A stretch of DNA of 64,000 nt from an uncultured Prevotellaceae bacterium (lineage in GTDB: Bacteria; Bacteroidota; Bacteroidia; Bacteroidales; Bacteroidaceae): the NCBI GenBank assembly GCA_902771785.1, contig CACXYH010000008.1, positions 30,695 through 94,694 of the forward strand, read 5' to 3'. Within the stretch, counting starts at the first letter, position 1. Each line of letters begins with the position of its first letter. Below are positions 34,579-42,018 of this stretch, piece after piece. The notes beneath the pieces were generated by a model. That model made no database searches, was not told the DNA's origin, and worked only from the letters and a program-made list of their open reading frames with translations. A program made the position numbers and the translations under genes.

Positions 34579-34609
34579 TTGCGTAATTCAGAAATTTTTT
34601 GTACCTTTG
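34579..34609 (+). promoter_or_regulatory. Bacteroidetes-type promoter of the HU_rel gene
   Basis: TTG (34579-34581), 20 bases, TACCTTTG (34602-34609). The 5' leader is about 90 bases, longer than most here. Confidence 0.7.
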
Positions 34610-34708
34610 TATCGTTGAAGGAAACAGCCTGATACAGCGGGATGCAGCCACCCGCAGGGAAGTTGGCAGCAGTTGATAATCTAACACCAAAAAACATTAC
34701 AAAACGTT

Positions 34709-35224
34709 ATGGCACAAAACAAAGTTCAGCTCTCGGTAGACATCTACCAGAACAAGGTTCGCGACTCGAAAATGTACGGCAAGTGGTATGGCAAGGCCGT
34801 TCGTAACGCCACACTCAACACGCGCGGTCTGGCGGCTCACATCGCCCAGCACGGCAGCGTCTTCACAATCGACGTGGTGGAGGGCGTGCTGCGCAAGCTG
34901 AGCAGCTGCATCCCCGAGCTCGTGGGGCAGGGCGTGGCTGTGAAGGTAGACGGGCTTGGCACGTTCTATCCTACGCTGCGCAACAAGAAGGGCGGCGCCG
35001 AGTCGGTGGAGGAGTACGACGTGGAGAGCCAGGTGGACGGGGTGCGCATGCGCTACCTGCCCGACGGGGCTCAGCTCGACAACATCACGAGCCGTGCGTT
35101 CAAGGAGAAGTGCATGCTGCAGACGCGCTATGTGCAGGAGTCGACGGGTACGGGCAAGACGCGTGTGGTGAAGCTCACGCCGGTGGCCGACTACATTCGC
35201 GAGCATCAGCAGCCGCAGCCTTAG
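34709..35224 (+). CDS. HU-related DNA-binding protein (HU_rel family)
   Basis: 171 residues. The fold pattern is that of HU with an N-terminal strand (KVQLSVDIYQNKVRDSKMYG) and the HU body (RNATLNTRGLAAHIAQHGSV, ...VLRKLSSCIPELVGQGVAVKVDGLGTFYPTL). Length and sequence match the Bacteroidales HU_rel (TIGR01201-like) type, often found near VirE/BT4734-type primase genes. It would bind and bend DNA or serve as a structural or element-linked histone-like protein. Single gene; a strong promoter match is upstream and GC-rich inverted repeats follow. Confidence 0.85.
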   Translation: MAQNKVQLSVDIYQNKVRDSKMYGKWYGKAVRNATLNTRGLAAHIAQHGSVFTIDVVEGVLRKLSSCIPELVGQGVAVKVDGLGTFYPTLRNKKGGAESVEEYDVESQVDGVRMRYLPDGAQLDNITSRAFKEKCMLQTRYVQESTGTGKTRVVKLTPVADYIREHQQPQP

Positions 35225-35289
35225 TAGGCTCGAGTGGAGTAGGGGGCGCCCCTTCTTGCCAGACGGCGGGAGGGGGCGCTTCTCATGCC

Positions 35290-35401
35290 GAATTCCCCTC
35301 CCTTCCAAGGGGAGGGGTTAGGGGTGGGGTCTGTAATATAATGTCGGTGAAGAAGTTGCTGACCCCACCCCCAGCCCCTCCCCTACATGGGAGGGGAATT
35401 C
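35290..35401. repeat. GC-rich inverted repeat pair 1
   Basis: Arms 35290-35331 (starting GAATTCCCCTCCC and ending GGTGGGGTC) and 35361-35401 (starting GACCCCACCCCC and ending GGGGAATTC) are near-perfect reverse complements with about 30 bases between them. Each arm itself contains a small CCCCTCCC/GGGAGGGG hairpin. Confidence 0.85.
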
Positions 35402-35447
35402 AATACTGATTGTCTGCAACTGGGTTTTAGGACTTGAAGCGCAATTA

Positions 35448-35683
35448 GTGATCAGTCCGAAAACTTGGTTGGCTGTTGGCGCTCGAATTCCCCTCCCATG
35501 TAGGGGAGGGGTTAGGGGTGGGGTCAGTATTGTTTTTCCGCAGATAAGTTCCTCGCGCAGGTAAAAGTCAGAGACCCCACCCCGAGCCCCTCCCCTTGAA
35601 GGGAGGGGAATACTTTGCGCGTCGGTTCCCTACAAGGGAGGGGAATTCGAGCGCCAGCAGTCAACCAAGTGTTAGTACTGATC
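35448..35683. repeat. Nested inverted repeat element (pair 2 with outer arms)
   Basis: Inner arms 35485-35525 and 35573-35611 repeat pair 1. A further outer pair, 35448-35497 and 35636-35683, is also inverted (the left arm has TTGGTTGGCTGTTGGCGCTCG; the right arm contains CGAGCGCCAGCAGTCAACCAA). The result is a compound palindromic structure about 235 bases long, with no coding potential. It resembles MITE-like or REP-type repeats. Confidence 0.8.
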
Positions 35684-35720
35684 CAAAAAAAGCGGAATGC
35701 GCTGACACTCGTACAGACAG

Positions 35721-35787
35721 AAAAAAAGCGGAGACGCGGCAGGGAGCTTTCTTGATGAATGGGGCTCCGATGCCGCGCCTCTGCTTT
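35721..35787 (-). terminator. Intrinsic terminator of the Rnf operon
   Basis: A long stem (about 20 base pairs with a few mismatches) pairs AAAGCGGAGACGCGGCAGG with the region ending CCGCGCCTCTGCTTT; on the minus strand it is followed by TTTTTTTCTG. It lies about 30 bases after the rnfA stop. Confidence 0.75.
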
Positions 35788-35814
35788 GCGCGTTATGATG
35801 CCTGCTGCTTCAGC

Positions 35815-36417
35815 TTAGTCGAGCCCGAAGAGCACTTTCAGGCCTCCGTCGACGCCCGAGAAGCCCATGAAGGCGAGGCTGAGCAGCCCGGCTGAGAGCA
35901 TGACGATGGCCATGCCCTGCATGCCCTTGGGTATCTTGACGAGCTCCAGCTGCTCGCGCATGCCGGCAAACACGGTGAGTGCCAGTCCGAAGCCGAGGGC
36001 TGTGGAGAAGGCGTAGACGGTGCTCTGCAGCAGGTTGAAGTCTTTCTGGATGACGAGGATGGCCACGCCCAGCACGGCGCAGTTGGTGGTGATGAGCGGC
36101 AGGAAGATGCCGAGGGCCTGATAGAGGGCTGGCGACACTTTCTTGAGCACGATCTCAACCATCTGCACGAGCGATGCGATGACGAGGATGAAGGCGATGG
36201 TCTGCAGGTAGCCCAGCTCGAGGGGGTCGAGCACGAAGCGCTGCACGCACCAGGTGACGATGGTGGCCAGGGTGAGCACGAAGGCTACTGCTGCCGACAT
36301 GCCGAGCGAGGTCTCTATCTTCTTCGACACGCCCAGGAAGGGGCAGATGCCGAGGAACTGCGACAACACGATGTTGTTGACGAAGATGGCGCTGATGAAT
36401 ATAAGTACGTATTCCAT
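35815..36417 (-). CDS. rnfA: Rnf ion-translocating complex subunit A
   Basis: 200 residues, six membrane helices starting EYVLIFISAIFVNNIVLSQF, the typical RnfA/RsxA start. Cysteines in NNIVLSQFLGICPFLG and TTNCAVLG are at conserved positions that bind a membrane [2Fe-2S] cluster in the complex. Last gene of rseC-rnfBCDGEA; the complex couples ferredoxin oxidation to NAD reduction and ion export. Confidence 0.95.
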   Translation of the reverse strand: MEYVLIFISAIFVNNIVLSQFLGICPFLGVSKKIETSLGMSAAVAFVLTLATIVTWCVQRFVLDPLELGYLQTIAFILVIASLVQMVEIVLKKVSPALYQALGIFLPLITTNCAVLGVAILVIQKDFNLLQSTVYAFSTALGFGLALTVFAGMREQLELVKIPKGMQGMAIVMLSAGLLSLAFMGFSGVDGGLKVLFGLD

Positions 36418-36423
36418 AGCTTC

Positions 36424-37005
36424 TTACTTTCTGATTTTATTGACGATAGCGATGAGGTAGCCCAGGGTGATGAAGGCGCCCGGGGGCAGCACGAAGAGCA
36501 GGATGTTGTAGGTCTCGGGCAGCAGCACCCATCCGAAGATGCTTCCGCTGCCCAGCAGCTCGCGGCAGATGCCCAGCAGCGTGAGGCCCAGCGTGAAGCC
36601 CAGCCCGATGCCGATGCCGTCGAAGAGCGAGGCTACGGGCGAGTTCTTGGCTGCGAAGGCTTCGGCGCGGCCCAGGATGATGCAGTTCACCACAATCAGC
36701 GGGATGAACAGTCCGAGGGCGGCGTCGATGTCGGGCAGATAGGCCTTGATGAACATCTGCAGGATGGTGACGAAGGCTGCTATGACGACGATGAACACGG
36801 GGATGCGCACCTTGTCGGGGGTCACCGACTTGAGGCACGAAATCACGAAGTTGGTGCAGATGAGCACTGCCATCGTGGCCAAGCCCATCGACATGCCGTT
36901 CAGGGCGCTGGTGGTTGTAGCCAGCGTGGGGCACATGCCCAGCATCAGGACGAACGTGGGGTTCTCCTTGACGATGCCGTTCTTGATAATCTGTATTGCA
37001 TTCAT
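36424..37005 (-). CDS. rnfE: Rnf complex subunit E
   Basis: 193 residues, six membrane helices; start MNAIQIIKNGIVKENPTFVL and the conserved LGMCPTLATT and VNCIILGRAEAFA segments. It pairs with RnfA to form the pseudo-symmetric membrane core that carries the intramembrane iron-sulfur cluster. The start overlaps rnfG by four bases; rnfA starts 6 bases later. Confidence 0.95.
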   Translation of the reverse strand: MNAIQIIKNGIVKENPTFVLMLGMCPTLATTTSALNGMSMGLATMAVLICTNFVISCLKSVTPDKVRIPVFIVVIAAFVTILQMFIKAYLPDIDAALGLFIPLIVVNCIILGRAEAFAAKNSPVASLFDGIGIGLGFTLGLTLLGICRELLGSGSIFGWVLLPETYNILLFVLPPGAFITLGYLIAIVNKIRK

Positions 37006-37646
37006 CGTTCTGTCTCCTCCTTTTCTTCTTGTTTGGTTGTTGCACTTGTCTCAGCATCGACGGCAGGCGTAGCCATGTAGGCCTGGTAGGCCTGGTTGAC
37101 GGCCTTCAGGAAGGCGCGGCTCGTGATGGTCGACGCCGTGATGGCATCCACCTGTCCGCCGTCCTTGCTCACCACGAGCGGCTCCTTCGGGCTCTTGCCG
37201 ATGATGTCGCCCTTCTGGCCTTTCTGGAACCACTGGTCGGCCTTGGCGCCCAGACCCGGCGTCTCGGCGTGCTCCAGCAGCGTGTAGCCCAGAATGCTGC
37301 CCTCGGCATCGAAGCCCACGAGCACCTTCAGGTCGCCGCCGAAGCCCATCGAGCTGCTCTCTACGGCAGCTCCCAGGTTGCTGCCCTGGGCATCGCGTAC
37401 ATTATATATAATATAGGTGAGCTCCTTGCCGCCGGCGTCGTTCTGGCGCACGGTGTCGGTCTTTTCCACGGTCAGGTCGTTGCAGGCCATCACCGTCTTG
37501 ATGCCGTCGGCCAGCGCCTTGGCTTTCTGCTCGCCGATGGGGCCGCTCGTCACGTTGTTCACCACCGCGAGCACGGCTCCCATGATGACGGCCACTCCCG
37601 TGAGCACCACCACCATGTTGACTAAAGATGATTCGAGTTTCTTCAT
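37002..37646 (-). CDS. rnfG: Rnf complex subunit G (covalent FMN)
   Basis: 214 residues. One N-terminal membrane helix, then an extracytoplasmic FMN-binding domain with TPGLGAKA and DAITASTITSRAFLKAV, where a threonine of the STIT motif would carry FMN by a phosphoester bond (the usual form is SGATxT). The C-terminus is a charged tail after the domain. Overlaps rnfD and rnfE by four bases each. Confidence 0.92.
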   Translation of the reverse strand: MKKLESSLVNMVVVLTGVAVIMGAVLAVVNNVTSGPIGEQKAKALADGIKTVMACNDLTVEKTDTVRQNDAGGKELTYIIYNVRDAQGSNLGAAVESSSMGFGGDLKVLVGFDAEGSILGYTLLEHAETPGLGAKADQWFQKGQKGDIIGKSPKEPLVVSKDGGQVDAITASTITSRAFLKAVNQAYQAYMATPAVDAETSATTKQEEKEETER

Positions 37647-38641
37647 TTTGCTACCTCCTCCCCATATCGTTTAGGTTTCACGTAGTTGTTGATGAGCGGC
37701 GTGAAGGCGTTCATAATCAGGATGGCAAACGACATGCCCTCGGGGTAGGCACCCCAGTTGCGGATGACAATCGTCAGCAGGCCTATCGACACGCCGTAGA
37801 TGAGCTGTCCCTTGGCCGTCATGGGCGACGTCACGTAGTCGGTAGCCATGAAGATGGCGCCCAGCATCAGTCCGCCCGAGAGAATCACCGTCACGGGGTC
37901 GGCATAGACGGGCGATGCCAGATGCATCAGTCCTGCCACCACAAACACGGTGCCGATGATCGACACGGGAATGTGCCACGTGATAATCTTCTTCCACAGC
38001 ATGAAGGCCAGGCCCAGCAGCAGCGCCAGCGCGCACACCTCGCCAATGGTGCCCGCACCCATCTCGCCATGCATGCCCAGCAGCAGCGACAGCGAGTCGG
38101 GCAGCTGCTCAAGCACCGAGGCGTCGCCCGACTTGATGGCTTCCTTCATCACCGACAGCGGCGTAGCACCCGTCACGGCGTCGGTATAGGCACCGAACTG
38201 TCCGGCAACGGGCCACGACGTCATCTGTGCCGGGAAGGCCACCAGCAGCACGCAGCGGCCCACCAGCGCGGGGTTGAACAGATTGTTGCCCAAGCCGCCG
38301 AACGACATCTTGCACACGCCGATGGCAAACAGCGCGCCTATCAGGATAATCCAGATGGGAAGGTTCGACGGAAGGTTCATGCCCAGCAGCAAGCCCGTCA
38401 GCGCGGCAGAGCCGTCGAGAATCGTTGTGCGCGGGTTCTTCAGAATATACTTGTTGATGGCCCACTCCAGCAGGACGCAGGCTGCCACACTCGTCAGGCA
38501 CACCACCACCGAGCCCAGCCCGAAGTAGTAGAACGACACCAGCAGCGCAGGCAGCAAGGCCAGGATGACCCCATACATGTTGCGCTCCACCGAGTCGGTG
38601 CCGTGTGCGTGTGGCGATAGCGATACTATTAACTTACTCAT
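37643..38641 (-). CDS. rnfD: Rnf complex subunit D
   Basis: 332 residues, about nine membrane helices. The covalent FMN threonine is in DAVTGATPLS near residue 158. The start LIVSLSPHAHGTDSVERNMY is typical. It forms the ion-translocating part with RnfG, RnfE and RnfA. The gene lies 19 bases after rnfC. Confidence 0.93.
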   Translation of the reverse strand: MSKLIVSLSPHAHGTDSVERNMYGVILALLPALLVSFYYFGLGSVVVCLTSVAACVLLEWAINKYILKNPRTTILDGSAALTGLLLGMNLPSNLPIWIILIGALFAIGVCKMSFGGLGNNLFNPALVGRCVLLVAFPAQMTSWPVAGQFGAYTDAVTGATPLSVMKEAIKSGDASVLEQLPDSLSLLLGMHGEMGAGTIGEVCALALLLGLAFMLWKKIITWHIPVSIIGTVFVVAGLMHLASPVYADPVTVILSGGLMLGAIFMATDYVTSPMTAKGQLIYGVSIGLLTIVIRNWGAYPEGMSFAILIMNAFTPLINNYVKPKRYGEEVAK

Positions 38642-38660
38642 AGTTCTTCTATTCTCTGTG

Positions 38661-40028
38661 TTATTTCTTTGCGTTTCTGTTTCTGATAATTCCCATCACC
38701 GTCGACTTGCCCTGGCGAATGTTGTCGAGCAGCGGACGGTGGGCAGGACACGTGAACTGGCACGAGCCGCACTCTATGCACGACGTGATGTCTTCCTGCT
38801 CGCAGCGCTCCCAGTTCTTCACGTCAGAGAGCTTAGCCAGCAAGTAGGGCTCCAGACCCATCGGGCAGGCACCCACGCACTTGGCACAGCGAATGCAGGG
38901 CTGCGGCTCCTTGCGCCGCGCGTCGTCGCCAGAGAGAATGGTCACCGAGTTGGTACCCTTGCAGATGGGCACCTCCACGCTCGTCAGCGCCTTGCCCATC
39001 ATCGGGCCGCCTGCCAGCAGCTTGTTGTCGCCCTCGGGCATGCCGCCGCAAGCCTCAATCAGGTCGATCATCGGCGTACCCATGCGCACCAGGAAGTTGC
39101 CCGGGTTGGCCAGACGCTTGCCCGTCACCGTGGTGTAGCGCTCAAACAGCGGCTTGTGCTTCATCACTGCCTCGTAGACGGCAAACGCCGTACCCACGTT
39201 CTGCACGATGGCACCCACATTCACAGGAATGGCAGGCGGAGCAGGCACCTGACGGCGTATCACCGCATCCACCAGCTGCTTCTCGCCGCCCTGCGGGTAG
39301 CGCTGCGCCAGGGGAACCACCTCGACCTTATACTTCGAGCCGCCAAACTTCTCGGCAGCCTTCTGCGTGAGCAGCTCAATGGCAGCGGGCTTGTTGGTCT
39401 CAATGCCAATGTAGCCCGTGTCTACCTTTGCCCCCATCATCAGCAGCTCCAGGCCCACGAGTATCTCGTCGGCATGCTCCATCATCAGCCGGTAGTCGGC
39501 AGTAATGTAGGGCTCGCACTCCACGGCGTTGATAATCACACACTCGGCCTTGGCCGTAGGCGGAGGCGTCAGCTTGATGAACGTGGGGAAGCAGGCACCG
39601 CCCATGCCCACGACGCCGGCATCCTTGATGCGCGTCACAATCTCCTCGGGCGTCAGCTCGGGGTGGGCAGCCACCGTCTCCAGCTTGTCAGAGCGGTCGA
39701 TGCTCTCCTCCCATTCGTCGCCCTCCACATTAATGATAATCACAGGCTTGCGGTAGCCAGTGGCATCGATAGCCGTGTCAATCTTCAGCACCGTGCCGCT
39801 GACCGACGAGAATATCGGAGCGCTCACGAAGCCTCCGGCCTCGGCTATCAGCGTGCCCACCTTCACCTTGTCGCCCTTCTGAACCACGGGCTTGGCAGGA
39901 GCGCCAATGTGCTGGCTCAGCGGGAAGATGGCCTGCTTGGGCAGCGCTGCTGCCTTCGTGGGCACCTCGTGGGTCAGCTTGTTCTCTTCTGGGTGTACGC
40001 CACCTATGCGGAATGTTCTGATGTTCAT
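38661..40028 (-). CDS. rnfC: Rnf complex subunit C
   Basis: 455 residues. The soluble subunit with an NADH/FMN-binding core (GVVGMGGACFPTFIKL near residue 140) and two [4Fe-4S] motifs near the C-terminus, CIRCAKCVGACPMG and CIECGSCQFTCPAHRP. It hands electrons to NAD on the cytoplasmic side. Overlaps rnfB by four bases. Confidence 0.95.
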   Translation of the reverse strand: MNIRTFRIGGVHPEENKLTHEVPTKAAALPKQAIFPLSQHIGAPAKPVVQKGDKVKVGTLIAEAGGFVSAPIFSSVSGTVLKIDTAIDATGYRKPVIIINVEGDEWEESIDRSDKLETVAAHPELTPEEIVTRIKDAGVVGMGGACFPTFIKLTPPPTAKAECVIINAVECEPYITADYRLMMEHADEILVGLELLMMGAKVDTGYIGIETNKPAAIELLTQKAAEKFGGSKYKVEVVPLAQRYPQGGEKQLVDAVIRRQVPAPPAIPVNVGAIVQNVGTAFAVYEAVMKHKPLFERYTTVTGKRLANPGNFLVRMGTPMIDLIEACGGMPEGDNKLLAGGPMMGKALTSVEVPICKGTNSVTILSGDDARRKEPQPCIRCAKCVGACPMGLEPYLLAKLSDVKNWERCEQEDITSCIECGSCQFTCPAHRPLLDNIRQGKSTVMGIIRNRNAKK

Positions 40029-40963
40029 GCTTGGGCCTCCTCTTTCTTTACGGGTTCAACATTAGGCTTCGCTGCTACTGCTGCTGCAGCATCGGCCTTC
40101 GGGGCAACAGCCTCCTTGGGCTTCGGAGCAGGAGGCGGAGTGGGGAAGTTCACGTCGCGGATGGCCTTCTTCGGGCACACCACCACGCACTTGCGGCACA
40201 GACGACACTTCTCGGGGTCGATGTAGGCCAGGTTGTTCTCTACCGTGATGGCACCGAACGGGCACTCCTTCTCGCACTTGCCGCAACCAATGCAGCTCAC
40301 CGAGCATGCCTTCATGGCAACGGCACCCTTGTCCTTGTTCACACACGACACGAACACCCGTCTGCCCTTCGGCCCCTTCTTGCGAAGCTCGATGATGCCG
40401 CGTGGGCAAGCCTTCGTACAGGCACCGCACGCCGTACACTTCTCCTCGTCGACCTCGGGCAGACCCGTCTCCTCGTTCAAGTGAATGGCATCAAACTGGC
40501 AGGCCTTCACACAGTCGCCACAGCCCAGGCAGCCAAAGCCGCAGGCCGTCTCGCCAGCACCGCAGGCATGCATCGCTGCACAAGAGCGCAGACCGGCATA
40601 CTCGGCAATCTTCGGGCGGTGCTCGCACGTGCCGTTACATCTCACTACGGCCACCTTTGCCTCGCCATTGGCTATTGCCATGCCCAGCAAATCGGCCACC
40701 TTGCCCATCACGTCGGCTCCACCCACGGGGCAGAGCAGCCCGTCAAGGCTACCGGCATCGGCGCCCTTCACCAGAGCGTCGGCCATACCTCCGCAGCCGG
40801 CAAATCCGCAACCGCCACAGTTGGCACCGGGCAGCAACTCGTTCACCTGCGCAATACGGGGGTCTTCATAGACAGCGAACTTCTTGGAGGCGGCAAACAG
40901 CACAAGGGCTGCTATGAGGCCGATGGCTCCAAGCACAATCACTGCAATCAAGATGAAATTCAT
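40025..40963 (-). CDS. rnfB: Rnf complex subunit B (ferredoxin-type electron entry)
   Basis: 312 residues. One N-terminal membrane helix, a conserved NCGGCGFAGCGG cluster motif, then several [4Fe-4S] ferredoxin-like motifs (CGDCVKAC, CTACGACTKACPRG, CIGCGKCEKECPFG, CRLCRKCVVVCPKKA). The Ala/Pro-rich tail (about 272-312) is probably flexible. It takes electrons from ferredoxin. Confidence 0.95.
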   Translation of the reverse strand: MNFILIAVIVLGAIGLIAALVLFAASKKFAVYEDPRIAQVNELLPGANCGGCGFAGCGGMADALVKGADAGSLDGLLCPVGGADVMGKVADLLGMAIANGEAKVAVVRCNGTCEHRPKIAEYAGLRSCAAMHACGAGETACGFGCLGCGDCVKACQFDAIHLNEETGLPEVDEEKCTACGACTKACPRGIIELRKKGPKGRRVFVSCVNKDKGAVAMKACSVSCIGCGKCEKECPFGAITVENNLAYIDPEKCRLCRKCVVVCPKKAIRDVNFPTPPPAPKPKEAVAPKADAAAAVAAKPNVEPVKKEEAQA

Positions 40964-40993
40964 AATGCGTTTGTTTGTTTTTATTTGTTTGTT

Positions 40994-41422
40994 TTAGTTG
41001 TTTGTTTCCAGATGGAAGGAGATGCGCTCTGCTATGTGCTTGCGGCAAAGCCACAACAACAGGTAGTAGGGCAGCAGCGCACCTATGCCCAGCAGCGCCG
41101 ACAAACCCTCACGGCCTGTCAGCAGCAGCGAACCCACAAGCGTCAGCACCATCACCAGGAAGGGCAGGCCGAAGCCCAGCAGCAGTGCACGTCCCGCAAC
41201 ACCGCGCGATGCCCATACCGTCACCTGCTCACCCACGGAAAGCGCTGATGCCTTGTCGGCGCAATCCACGTCAACCATCTTCACCTTACTTTCAGAGGCA
41301 TTGCAGTGGCCCGCAATCTTGCAGGCTGCGCAGGCAGTCGTCTGAACAATTCGAACGCGCACATGACCCGTCGCAGGGTCTATTTGGTCGATAATGCCTT
41401 CGTGGCTGATTTTGTCGCTCAT
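40994..41422 (-). CDS. rseC: SoxR-reducing system/RseC family protein
   Basis: 142 residues. A Cys-rich N-terminal domain (TTACAACKIAGHCNAS) precedes two membrane helices (LLLGFGLPFLVMVLTLVGSLLL and the GIGALLPYYLLLWLC segment), the RseC/MucC layout. In Bacteroidales it leads the rnf operon, probably as an assembly or redox-signalling partner. The start MSDKIS is chosen because a -7 box overlaps the longer form. Confidence 0.85.
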   Translation of the reverse strand: MSDKISHEGIIDQIDPATGHVRVRIVQTTACAACKIAGHCNASESKVKMVDVDCADKASALSVGEQVTVWASRGVAGRALLLGFGLPFLVMVLTLVGSLLLTGREGLSALLGIGALLPYYLLLWLCRKHIAERISFHLETNN

Positions 41423-41435
41423 GTTTTGCACCCTG

Positions 41436-41466
41436 CAAAGGTACGACATTTCTTGAGAAATAGCAA
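41436..41466 (-). promoter_or_regulatory. Bacteroidetes-type promoter of the rseC-rnf operon
   Basis: On the minus strand TTG (41464-41466), 20 bases, TACCTTTG (41436-41443). It lies back-to-back with the promoter at 41506. Confidence 0.7.
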
Positions 41467-41505
41467 GCCTTCGAAAGTTTTTTTGCGAAAAACATTCGTA
41501 ATCGT

Positions 41506-41535
41506 TTGCAGTTACGAAACTTTTTTATACTTTTG
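41506..41535 (+). promoter_or_regulatory. Bacteroidetes-type promoter of the acidic hypothetical gene
   Basis: TTG (41506-41508), 19 bases, TACTTTTG (41528-41535), about 30 bases before ATG 41566. It is divergent from the rnf promoter, with about 40 bases between them. Confidence 0.6.
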
Positions 41536-41565
41536 CCACCGAAAATACAAAACCTCGAAAGCGAT

Positions 41566-42006
41566 ATGAAAGCGAACGAACAGACTATTCAGCAGGTCGA
41601 CCGAGCCATCAGAAAGGTGGCTGAGAAGTTTCCCCTCACAGGAGAAGCTACGCTGCTCACCGACATTCACCTGCGTGTGAACCAGGAAACGGGCGAGCTG
41701 CTGGCCTTCGACGACGAAGACAAAGAGATTAACCGTTGCGTGGTGGAGCAATGGATCGACAACAAGGACGACGACTTCTTCGACGAGGTGGCCGCCTTCA
41801 TCCGCAAGCGCCTCCATGCCAATGCCAAGCTCGTCGACAACCTGGGCATACTGAAACCTTATGCCTTCGTGCTCGAAGACGAAGAGAAAGAACCTATTGC
41901 CGAACTCTACGTGGCCGACGACGATACCGTCATACTGAGCCCCATCGAGGTCGACGACCTGGAGAAAGACCTCGACGACTTTCTGAAAGACCTGCTCAAG
42001 GACTAA
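41566..42006 (+). CDS. Acidic hypothetical protein (146 residues)
   Basis: From MKANEQTIQQVDRAIRKVAE. No domain is recognised. The protein is markedly acidic, with runs such as FDDEDKE, DNKDDDFFDE, EDEEKEP and a C-terminus of LEKDLDDFLKDLLKD, and mixes helices with strands (PYAFVLEDEE, IAELYVADDDTVIL). The start follows a promoter. It converges on the downstream recQ gene. Confidence 0.7.
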   Translation: MKANEQTIQQVDRAIRKVAEKFPLTGEATLLTDIHLRVNQETGELLAFDDEDKEINRCVVEQWIDNKDDDFFDEVAAFIRKRLHANAKLVDNLGILKPYAFVLEDEEKEPIAELYVADDDTVILSPIEVDDLEKDLDDFLKDLLKD

Positions 42007-42018
42007 GCCCCCTCTCTC

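Noticed and set aside
35225-35814. A coding gene between HU_rel and rnfA (frames at 35110-35409 and 35596-35895)
   Set aside because: The frames translate the inverted repeats into Pro/Gly-rich peptides with no start context.
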